This document shows, in pieces, positions 7,683-14,067 of a stretch of 16,255 nucleotides of DNA; within the stretch, counting starts at the first letter, position 1, and every line of letters starts with the position of its first letter. Under the pieces are notes generated by a model, which saw only the letters and a list, made by a program, of their open reading frames with translations, was not told where the DNA came from and ran no database searches. Origin of the DNA: Promethearchaeota archaeon (GTDB lineage: Archaea; Asgardarchaeota; Lokiarchaeia; Sigynarchaeales; SOKP01); assembly GCA_016839655.1 (NCBI GenBank), contig JAEOTW010000199.1, forward strand, positions 1-16,255, given 5' to 3'. A program made the translations under genes and the position numbers.

Positions 7683-8807
7683 ATTCGACTACTTGAATAT
7701 GAAAGCAAGATGATATTTAGGAAATTCGGTATTCCACTTGTAAATAGTATAGTGATTGATAGAAATGATAATATTGAAGAAAAGGTAAAAAATTTCAAAT
7801 TCCCTGCTATTGTTAAATCCCAGATTGCTATAGGGAGTAGAAAGAAGGCAGGATTAATAAAAATTGCTCAAAATTCAGAAGAGGCAATATCTCTGTGTAA
7901 AGTATTTTTTCAAAAAAAGGTTGCAAGATTCCAAGTAGAAGCTATTTTGATAGAGGAATTAACCAAGATAAACCATGAATATTATTGCTCAATTGCTTTG
8001 GATGCTTCAGGAAGACAGTTTTTTATTATTGCGAGTAAAGAAGGAGGGATTAACATGGAAGAAATAGCAAAATCTAATCCAAAAGCAATTATTAAGGAAA
8101 ATTTTTCGATTCAAGAGGGTTTAAGTGAAGATCTTTCAAAAAAAGTTGGGCAACAATTAGGCTTTTCAGACAGACTCTTAGATTCCCTAATGGAAATTTT
8201 CAAAAAATTATGGGAGATAACATTAGATCTTGAAGCACAATTAGTTGAAATAAATCCTCTAGTTCTAAATCCCTCAGGTTTGAGAGCTCTTGATGGGAAG
8301 ATGATTGTTGATGATAATGCTGCGTTTAGGCAAACTTTAATCAAAGATTTTCAAGGAAAAAAGCTCAGTAAATTAGAAAAATTAGCGAAAGAAGCAGGTT
8401 TTTCTTTTGTAGAACTTGAAGGAGATATTGGAATATTGGCAAATGGAGCAGGTTTAACAATGGCACTTTTAGATGTACTTTCCGAGTTGGAATTAAAACC
8501 TGCAAATTTTTTGGATGTGGGTGGTGGTGCGAGTAAAGAACGTGTATATAAAGCATTAGAATTAATATTTAAGTTACAACCAAAATGTATTCTAATAAAT
8601 ATATTTGGGGGAATTACTCGATGTGATATTGTAGCAGAAGCAATTATTCAAGCTTTAAATAATTTTAAAGACACTCCTCCAATGGTAATTCGATTAACTG
8701 GTACTAATGAAGCAGAAGGAATCGCATTATTACAAAAGGAAGGAATAATTGCTTTAACAGATGTAATGGAAGCAATCAAAAAAGTAAAAGAAGTGGTGAA
8801 GCAATAA
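7683..8807 (+). CDS. sucC: Succinyl-CoA synthetase-type ligase, beta subunit (ADP-forming), probable AUU start
   Basis: Forms succinyl-CoA from succinate and CoA with a nucleoside triphosphate, or the reverse; acts with the next gene. ATP-grasp domain at about 1-230 and CoA-ligase domain after it. The first in-frame ATG is 7710, but codons 7683-7709 encode IRLLEYESK, matching the conserved family N terminus (M.L.EYE.K). An in-frame TAA at 7677 blocks any longer form, and GGAGG lies 8 nt before ATT 7683. I therefore place the start at ATT, giving 374 residues (E. coli SucC is near 388). Counting from that start: Mg-site EINPL at 189-193 and LDGK...DDN at 203-211, DVGGGAS at 278-284, GGITRCD at 309-315. 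The nucleotide-loop GGRGKAGG of the family reads GSRKKAGL here (51-58), a notable divergence. Related malate- or citrate-CoA ligases cannot be excluded. Confidence 0.85.
   Translation: MRLLEYESKMIFRKFGIPLVNSIVIDRNDNIEEKVKNFKFPAIVKSQIAIGSRKKAGLIKIAQNSEEAISLCKVFFQKKVARFQVEAILIEELTKINHEYYCSIALDASGRQFFIIASKEGGINMEEIAKSNPKAIIKENFSIQEGLSEDLSKKVGQQLGFSDRLLDSLMEIFKKLWEITLDLEAQLVEINPLVLNPSGLRALDGKMIVDDNAAFRQTLIKDFQGKKLSKLEKLAKEAGFSFVELEGDIGILANGAGLTMALLDVLSELELKPANFLDVGGGASKERVYKALELIFKLQPKCILINIFGGITRCDIVAEAIIQALNNFKDTPPMVIRLTGTNEAEGIALLQKEGIIALTDVMEAIKKVKEVVKQ
8795..8799 (+). promoter_or_regulatory. Ribosome binding site for sucD inside sucC
   Basis: GGTGA, nine bases before the ATG at 8809, within the last codons of sucC. 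It supports this start and coupled translation of the two subunits. Confidence 0.6.
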
Positions 8808-8808
8808 A

Positions 8809-9669
8809 ATGTACATTAATGAAAAATCTAAGGTTATTGTTCAAGGTATTACTGGAAATCAAGGCATGTTTCATACTAAACTTATGTTAGAATATGGTAC
8901 TAAAATAGTTGCTGGAGTAACACCCAAGAAAGGAGGTCAAGAAATTCATGGTGTTCCTGTTTTTAATAGTGTAAAAGAAGCAGTTGAAGAAACTCAATGT
9001 GATACTAGTATTGTATTTGTCCCTGCCCGTTTCACGTTTGGAGCAGTAAAAGAAGCATTATATGCAGGAATAACAATTACAAGTATTATTACGGAAAACG
9101 TCCCTGTTCATGATATGTTAAGACTTGTTGAAATTACGAAAGAAAAAGATTTACATCTAGTTGGTCCAAATTGTCCAGGAATGTTAATACCTGATAAAAT
9201 CAAATTAGGAATTATGCCAGGAGATATGTGTCATTTTGGTACGGTAGCAGTTATTTCAAAAAGTGGAACACTTTCTTATGAAATTACTAAAGCAATAGGC
9301 AACGCAGGAATTGGTATTTCTGCTTATATAGGAATTGGAGGTGATTCTGTTAGAGGTAAAACAATGAAAGAAGCTGTTCAATATTATACGAAGGACAAAA
9401 TTACGAAAGTAATTGTTCTTATAGGAGAGATAGGTAGTGACGAAGAAGAGAAAACTGCAGAATTCATAAAAAAACATGTTTCAAAACCTGTGATTGCATA
9501 TATTGCTGGAAAGAATGCTCCCCCTGAAAAAAGAATGGGTCATGCAGGAGCGATTATTTCTGGTAAATTTGGTACTGCCCAAAGTAAAATTAAAGCTCTA
9601 ACAATGGCAGGAGTTTTTATTGCAGATCTCCCCTGGGACATACCAGATTTAATCAAAGAAGTTATTTAA
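8809..9669 (+). CDS. sucD: Succinyl-CoA synthetase-type ligase, alpha subunit
   Basis: CoA-binding, phosphohistidine-carrying partner of the beta subunit, 286 residues (normal for the family). CoA-binding Rossmann start VIVQGITGNQGMFHT at 9-23; AGVTPKKGGQ at 35-44; GPNCPG at 119-124; KSGTLSYE at 151-158; GIGGD at 175-179; LIGEIG at 204-209; active-site GHAGAI with H245. One base separates it from the beta-subunit stop, and a GGTGA ribosome site lies inside the upstream gene, so translation is coupled. Several positions that are nearly fixed in SucD differ: VPPPFA is VPARFT (71-76), ITEGIP is ITENVP (94-99), GGDP is GGDS, and GGKGTA is GKFGTA (252-257). Activity is likely, but acid specificity is uncertain. 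Confidence 0.88.
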   Translation: MYINEKSKVIVQGITGNQGMFHTKLMLEYGTKIVAGVTPKKGGQEIHGVPVFNSVKEAVEETQCDTSIVFVPARFTFGAVKEALYAGITITSIITENVPVHDMLRLVEITKEKDLHLVGPNCPGMLIPDKIKLGIMPGDMCHFGTVAVISKSGTLSYEITKAIGNAGIGISAYIGIGGDSVRGKTMKEAVQYYTKDKITKVIVLIGEIGSDEEEKTAEFIKKHVSKPVIAYIAGKNAPPEKRMGHAGAIISGKFGTAQSKIKALTMAGVFIADLPWDIPDLIKEVI

Positions 9670-9773
9670 CAAAATAAAATATTATACTAAATTGTAAGTT
9701 TCAGGGTGAACCTTGTTAGATCAAGAGTTATAATTAAATATTATTCTATCTAAAGGAATCTTAACAAAACCAA

Positions 9774-9790
9774 AATCAATATCTTTGATT
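9774..9790 (+). repeat. Small inverted repeat between sucD and the TPR gene
   Basis: AATCAA, a five-base loop, then TTGATT: a perfect 6-bp stem of mostly A-T pairs about 105 nt after the sucD stop. It lies in the 178-nt gap that otherwise shows no clear element. It could be a 3' hairpin, but six AT-rich pairs may be chance. Confidence 0.25.
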
Positions 9791-9795
9791 AAAAA

Positions 9796-9876
9796 ATGAA
9801 AAAATCAAATTTAAACTCTATTTTTTTAGTTATTCTCGTTAGTTTCCTTGGAATACAAAATCTCTTTACTTTATAA
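9796..9876 (+). other. 26-codon hydrophobic ORF overlapping the start of the TPR gene
   Basis: An ATG at 9796 opens MKKSNLNS followed by about 17 mostly hydrophobic residues, then TAA at 9874. It resembles a signal peptide or membrane anchor and lies in a different frame from the TPR gene, overlapping its first 29 bases. It may be the detached N terminus of a once-anchored TPR protein, a tiny membrane peptide, or chance in T-rich DNA. Confidence 0.22.
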
Positions 9877-10456
9877 TCTTATAGGGGAACATCAACTTGC
9901 TCTAGAAGCTTCAAGCAGAGCCCTCGATTTTGATCCTACCTTTGCATATTCTTGGAATAATCTTGGCTTTGCGTATTATAGTAGAGGAGATTTTAATGAT
10001 GCATTTGAGGCTATACTTAAAACAATAAATTATGCCCCCTATTTTAGTGATGCTTGGAGGAATCTAGGATTGGTATATTATTCATTAGGTCAATATAAAT
10101 TCGCTCTTAAAGCACTTTATTATTCAATAAAGTTAGAACCAAAGGATTTCAATAGTTGGTATATATTGGCTAAGGTTTATTTTCGAGAGGAGGATTATGA
10201 TGAATCACTCGAAGCAAGTATAATCTGTTTAAAACTAAAAAAAGATGGTAGGGCAGCAGTAGAATTATGTGAAAAAATTTTAGAAGTTGAAAAATTAAGT
10301 AGCTCAAATTATTACGCATGGTATTTTCTTGCAAAAATATACTATAAACAAAAAAATTTAAAGAAAGCATCAGAAGCGTGCTCAAATTCATTAAACATAA
10401 AAGAAGATTATAAAAAAGCTATAAAGCTGAGAAAAAAACTTCAAAAACATTTATAA
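9848..10456 (+). CDS. TPR-repeat protein
   Basis: A 202-residue protein made almost wholly of tetratricopeptide repeats, a helical scaffold for protein-protein contacts. The 34-residue period is clear: a partial repeat about 4-31 (ending ALDFDP), repeats at about 32-65 (AYSWNNLGFAYYSRGDFNDA), 66-99 (DAWRNLGLVYYSLGQYKFAL), 100-133 (NSWYILAKVYFREEDYDESL) and, after a less regular segment, 154-188 (AWYFLAKIYYKQKNLKKA). The start is TTG at 9848; an in-frame TAG at 9827 excludes a much longer product, and no ATG is available near the N terminus. No Shine-Dalgarno is seen. The first repeat looks incomplete, so the N terminus may be truncated. The partner protein is unknown, and nothing links it firmly to the ligase genes before it. 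Confidence 0.8.
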   Translation: MEYKISLLYNLIGEHQLALEASSRALDFDPTFAYSWNNLGFAYYSRGDFNDAFEAILKTINYAPYFSDAWRNLGLVYYSLGQYKFALKALYYSIKLEPKDFNSWYILAKVYFREEDYDESLEASIICLKLKKDGRAAVELCEKILEVEKLSSSNYYAWYFLAKIYYKQKNLKKASEACSNSLNIKEDYKKAIKLRKKLQKHL

Positions 10457-10539
10457 AAGACTTTAAATTGTACTTAATTCTCCGAATCTACCGTATTTCA
10501 TAAAACAAATTTTAAAAACCACAAAAAATTTCTTTATCA

Positions 10540-11148
10540 ATGATTAAAAAGTTTTATCCATCCTCACTGTATAATTTCCTTAGGTTTATTCAATCTAATC
10601 CAGTTAATAATAGAATACTTGATTGTGGAGCTGGTGGTCCAGATCCGAAACTGGCTTTTTTCCATGAAAATGGATTCGAGTCATATGGGATCGATATTTC
10701 TGAAGATCAAATAAAGGAAGCAGAAAATTATTGTAAGAAGCAAAATATCAATTTAAATATTATTAAAGGAGATATGAGAAATATTCCTTTTGAATCTAAA
10801 TATTTTGGTTATGTTTTTTCTTATCTTTCCATGGTTCATTTAAGCAAAAATCAAACATCCCAGGCAATTAATGAAATTCATCGTGTGTTAATGCCAGGAG
10901 GTTTATGCTATTTGAATTTCCTTTCTAAAGATGATAAATGGTATGAGGAAGAGGAAGAGGCCAAACCAGGAGAAGTTGTCGACGAACAGCATCATGAAGA
11001 ATCAATCCATAGCTATTATGATGATGATGAACCTGATGGATTTTTTCATAATTTTGAAATATTGTATAAAGAAAAAAGACATATCCTTAAAGGTAATTAC
11101 TTCACAACTGGTCGTACTTGTATAATAGATTATATCATAAAAAAGTAA
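10540..11148 (+). CDS. Class I SAM-dependent methyltransferase
   Basis: A 202-residue Rossmann-fold methyltransferase. SAM-binding motif I is RILDCGAGGPDPK at 25-37; the acidic residue ending strand 2 is in GIDISEDQ at 50-57; GDMRNIPFESKYFGYVFSY at 77-95 covers motifs II-III; the post-motif NEIHRVLMPGG is at 125-135. A low-complexity acidic stretch at about 133-175 (five consecutive Glu, later three Asp with His and Tyr) replaces part of the usual C-terminal sheet. The nearest relatives of this layout are small-molecule methyltransferases of the UbiE/type 11 kind, but the substrate cannot be told. No Shine-Dalgarno precedes the ATG; an AT-rich TATA-like block about 26 nt upstream (10510-10518) would suit a leaderless transcript. 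The sulfatase starts 13 nt later on the same strand. Confidence 0.82.
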   Translation: MIKKFYPSSLYNFLRFIQSNPVNNRILDCGAGGPDPKLAFFHENGFESYGIDISEDQIKEAENYCKKQNINLNIIKGDMRNIPFESKYFGYVFSYLSMVHLSKNQTSQAINEIHRVLMPGGLCYLNFLSKDDKWYEEEEEAKPGEVVDEQHHEESIHSYYDDDEPDGFFHNFEILYKEKRHILKGNYFTTGRTCIIDYIIKK

Positions 11149-11161
11149 TTCTTTTTTTATT

Positions 11162-12574
11162 ATGTCAAAACATCTTTATCCCAATATTATCCTTATTTTA
11201 GCAGATGATATGGGATACGGTGATTTAGGTTGCTATGGTTCAGTTAAGATTCCTACTCCAAACATGGATAAAATTGCATCAGAGGGTATTCGATTTACAG
11301 ATGCTCATTCTTCATCAGCGGTTTGCACACCAAGCAGATATTCTATTCTTACCGGGAGATATTGTTGGAGAACCAGTTTAAAACGTAACGTTTTATGGGG
11401 ATATAGCTGGCCTATTATTGACAAAGATCACCCTACAATCGCTTCAGTACTCAAGAATGTAGGCTATCATACTACAGCTATAGGTAAATGGCATTTGGGG
11501 CTTAAGTGGCCTACACCAAATTATCACCCTATACAAAATCTTATGGAGAAAGAACCTGATATAGATTATTCTAAACCTATAAAAGATGGACCTAGATCAT
11601 ATGGATTTGATTATTTTTTTGGGATTCCTGGTTCACTTGATATGCATCCTTATTGCTTTATTGAGAATGAATACACTCTGGGAATACCTAGTATACTTAA
11701 AGAAACATTATATCAACAACAAACAGAAGGTTTGATGACTCCAGAATGGCATGATGAAGAAGTTGATATTAAATTTACAGAGAAAGCAAAGGAATTTTTG
11801 AATAAACATGTAGAAGAACAGAAGGATAAACCGATTTTTTTATATTTTTGTTCCTCCTCTCCCCATCGACCTTGTAATGTTCAACCTGATTTTGTTATTG
11901 GAAAAAGTCAAGCAGGAGATCGTGGGGATATGGTTGTATTATTTGATTGGATAGTAGGACAAATCTACGATGAATTAGAAAAATTAGGGCTTTTAGAGAA
12001 CACTATATTGATTATATCAAGTGATAATGGGGCTCGAGCTACTTGTTTTAATGGTGAGGATTATGGGCACAAATCAAATGGTATTTGGCGAGGTCAAAAA
12101 GCAGATATTTGGGAAGGAGGACATCGTATACCTCTTATAGCAAGATGGAATGAAAAAATACCTCAAAATACCATATCAGAGGAACCTCTATGTTTAACAG
12201 ATTTATTTTCTACATTTTGTTCAATCGTAAATGAAACTATACCAAGAGGAGCAGCTGAAGATAGTAAAGATATGTTAAAGGCATTTTTAGGAAATGAATC
12301 GATCGTTAGTATAAGGGAGTCAATGATACATCATTCTACGCTAGGATTATTTGCAATTAGAAGAAATAATTGGAAAATGATTAAGGGTCTTGGATCAGGG
12401 GGGTTTAGCTTACCAAAAAGAGGATTTCCAACGAAAAATAAGCCAGAAGGGCAATTATATAATTTAAAAGAAGATCCACAAGAATTGAATAACCTTTGGA
12501 AAAATGAATCTGAGTTAGTTTTAGAACTAAAAGAAGAATTAAAAAGAATAATAAATAAAACTGATAAGAATTAG
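11162..12574 (+). CDS. Cysteine-type sulfatase (arylsulfatase family), no signal peptide
   Basis: Hydrolyses a sulfate ester. In this family Cys in C-x-P-S-R is converted to formylglycine before activity. Landmarks: metal-binding DDMGYGD at 15-21 (D15, D16); SSSAVCTPSRYSILTGR at 50-66 with C55 as the formylglycine site and R59; GKWHLG at 108-113 (K109, H111); SSPHRP at 232-237 (H235); SSDNGA at 286-291 (D288, N289); WRGQKADIWEGG at 309-320 (K313). Length (470) is normal. The N terminus runs straight into the catalytic strand with no signal peptide, so the enzyme should be cytoplasmic, whereas most sulfatases are exported. No formylglycine-generating enzyme or anaerobic maturase is encoded here; one must lie elsewhere. 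The 13-nt gap after the methyltransferase is T-rich and lacks a Shine-Dalgarno, so an operon is uncertain. Substrate unknown. Confidence 0.92.
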   Translation: MSKHLYPNIILILADDMGYGDLGCYGSVKIPTPNMDKIASEGIRFTDAHSSSAVCTPSRYSILTGRYCWRTSLKRNVLWGYSWPIIDKDHPTIASVLKNVGYHTTAIGKWHLGLKWPTPNYHPIQNLMEKEPDIDYSKPIKDGPRSYGFDYFFGIPGSLDMHPYCFIENEYTLGIPSILKETLYQQQTEGLMTPEWHDEEVDIKFTEKAKEFLNKHVEEQKDKPIFLYFCSSSPHRPCNVQPDFVIGKSQAGDRGDMVVLFDWIVGQIYDELEKLGLLENTILIISSDNGARATCFNGEDYGHKSNGIWRGQKADIWEGGHRIPLIARWNEKIPQNTISEEPLCLTDLFSTFCSIVNETIPRGAAEDSKDMLKAFLGNESIVSIRESMIHHSTLGLFAIRRNNWKMIKGLGSGGFSLPKRGFPTKNKPEGQLYNLKEDPQELNNLWKNESELVLELKEELKRIINKTDKN

Positions 12575-12642
12575 AAGAATCTTTGCGAATATTACTTTTC
12601 AAATCTTATAAATCTTCGAATAGTTCAAAGATCTCTATTTAT

Positions 12643-12662
12643 TATGGGACAGAATTCCCATA
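12643..12662 (+). promoter_or_regulatory. Perfect 7-bp dyad upstream of the ATP-citrate lyase genes
   Basis: TATGGGA, six bases, TATGGGA in reverse complement (TCCCATA). It is the most G+C-rich element of the 182-nt gap between sulfatase and aclB and lies about 95 nt before the aclB start. It could be an operator for a dimeric regulator or a small hairpin ending the sulfatase transcript. No T tract follows at once, which favours the operator reading slightly. Confidence 0.35.
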
Positions 12663-12714
12663 TTATCCATCTCAGAAAAATTTATTAGAAAACGGATTCT
12701 ACATAAATTATCAG

Positions 12715-12722
12715 TTTTATAC
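12715..12722 (+). promoter_or_regulatory. Candidate TATA box for the aclBA operon
   Basis: TTTTATAC centred near 12718 predicts transcription start around 12745, leaving about a 12-nt leader before the TTG start at 12757. There is no Shine-Dalgarno in front of that start. Weak evidence in AT-rich DNA. Confidence 0.3.
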
Positions 12723-12756
12723 AAATTATTAAAAAAAATTAATGAGTTAGATAATT

Positions 12757-14049
12757 TTGGCGCAAAAAAATATTTATGAATATGACGCAAAAAAGTTATT
12801 AGTAAGCCAATTACCAAAATATTACCCCGAATTTGAATATCATAATAAATTAGCAATTGTTACTAGTGAAACTGATTTAAATCAATTGAGCTCAGAAGAA
12901 CCATGGATTAAAACAGAAAAAGTAGCTGTTAAACCTGATCAATTATTTGGGAAGAGAGGAAAGGCTAAGTTACTTTTACTTGATGCTAATTATGATGAGA
13001 TGAAGAAATTCTGTAGTAATAATTTAGATAAAGTATTTGAGATTGGCAGCGTTAGAGGTGAACTTAAACGTCTAATAGTTGAACCTTTTATTCCTCATGA
13101 TAAAGAGTATTATGTGTCAATTACTTCTGATAGAGAAAATGATATTATTCATTTTAGTTTTGAAGGAGGTATCTTTATTGAGGAAAATTGGGATAAAGTA
13201 ACCCATATCCCTGTTCCTCTTGGTAGAGATATAGAAAACTTTGATTTAGCCGGTAAATTACCAGATTTAGGCGATCTAAAGGATGTTCTGATCCCTTTCA
13301 TTAAAGGCTTATTTCAAGTTTATATTGACCAAGATTTTGCTTTCCTTGAAATCAATCCTTTCGCTATTACCGAAGATAAAATAATAGTTCCATTAGATGT
13401 TAAAGCTCGTTTAGATGATACAGCTATGTTTCTTCATCCAGACACCTGGGGAAATCCTGATAGTCCAATTGAATTCCCAGCTGGCTTTGGACAAAAAATG
13501 ACTGCTGATGAAGCTTATATAAGAGAATTGGATGAGAAAACTGGAGCATCTCTCAAATTAAAGATCTTAAATAAGGATGGTCGTGTTTGGACTATGGTTG
13601 CAGGAGGTGGAGCCTCTGTTATATATACAGATACCATAGTAGATTTAGGATTAGGAACAGAATTAGGAAATTACGGTGAATATAGCGGTAATCCTAGTCG
13701 AGAACATACCGAAATTTATGCTCAAACGATTATTAATCTGATAACAACTAATCCAGATCCTCAAGGAAAACCGAAATATCTGATTATAGGTGGTGGAATA
13801 GCTAATTTTACTGATGTAAAAGCAACTTTTACAGGTATAGTTAGTGCTATCAGAAATTCAGTTGATAAATTAAAAAAGGCAAATGTAAAGATTTATGTGA
13901 GGAGAGGAGGTCCAAATGAGAAGCAAGGATTAGAGCTAATGAAACAGGTTGGGGCAGAGACTGGGATACCTATTGAAGTATATGATAGATATACACATAT
14001 GACCAGAGTTGTTGAACTTATAAAAAAGAAAGAAGAGGGAAAAGCTTAA
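12757..14049 (+). CDS. aclB: ATP-citrate lyase, ATP-grasp/citrate-binding subunit (N-terminal half of eukaryotic ACLY)
   Basis: With the next gene it cleaves citrate plus CoA and ATP to acetyl-CoA and oxaloacetate; cytosolic. This 430-residue subunit follows the first part of human ACLY end to end: VKPDQLFGKRGK at 58-69, IVEPFIPH at 107-114, LEINPF at 197-202, DVKARLD at 214-220, then GASLKLKILN, RVWTMVAGGGASVIYTDTI at 276-294, NYGEYSGNPS at 305-314, GGGIANFTDV at 345-354 and VRRGGPN at 381-387. N350, T352 and R383 correspond, from memory, to citrate-binding N346, T348 and R379 of human ACLY. The start is TTG; an in-frame TAG at 12748 leaves no ATG option, and the N terminus aligns with ACLY. 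Bacterial naming is used (small subunit AclB); plant naming calls this half ACLA. First gene of a two-gene operon. Confidence 0.94.
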   Translation: MAQKNIYEYDAKKLLVSQLPKYYPEFEYHNKLAIVTSETDLNQLSSEEPWIKTEKVAVKPDQLFGKRGKAKLLLLDANYDEMKKFCSNNLDKVFEIGSVRGELKRLIVEPFIPHDKEYYVSITSDRENDIIHFSFEGGIFIEENWDKVTHIPVPLGRDIENFDLAGKLPDLGDLKDVLIPFIKGLFQVYIDQDFAFLEINPFAITEDKIIVPLDVKARLDDTAMFLHPDTWGNPDSPIEFPAGFGQKMTADEAYIRELDEKTGASLKLKILNKDGRVWTMVAGGGASVIYTDTIVDLGLGTELGNYGEYSGNPSREHTEIYAQTIINLITTNPDPQGKPKYLIIGGGIANFTDVKATFTGIVSAIRNSVDKLKKANVKIYVRRGGPNEKQGLELMKQVGAETGIPIEVYDRYTHMTRVVELIKKKEEGKA

Positions 14050-14050
14050 A

Positions 14051-14062
14051 GGAGGTAAGGAG
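14051..14062 (+). promoter_or_regulatory. Strong double Shine-Dalgarno for aclA
   Basis: GGAGG followed by AAGGAG in the 18-nt gap between aclB and aclA; the second lies 5 nt before the ATG at 14068. It is the strongest ribosome site in the window. It contrasts with the SD-less TTG start of aclB, suggesting that aclA is initiated independently to balance the two subunits. Confidence 0.7.
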
Positions 14063-14067
14063 AAAAA

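Noticed and set aside
9256..9477. 73-codon minus-strand ORF inside sucD
   Set aside because: Phe/Tyr/Ser-rich antisense shadow of a conserved gene.
10931..11125. 64-codon ORF within the methyltransferase gene in another frame
   Set aside because: Product is a Met/Lys-rich read of the acidic repeat tract; the overlapping frame holds the SAM motifs.
12579..12632. ATCTTTG / CAAAGAT inverted repeat after the sulfatase gene
   Set aside because: Seven-base arms with a 40-nt loop in AT-rich DNA; no T tract follows, so chance is likely.
12635..12856. 73-codon minus-strand ORF across the gap before aclB
   Set aside because: Overlaps the aclB N terminus, which matches ACLY; the peptide is a low-complexity hydrophobic read of AT-rich DNA.
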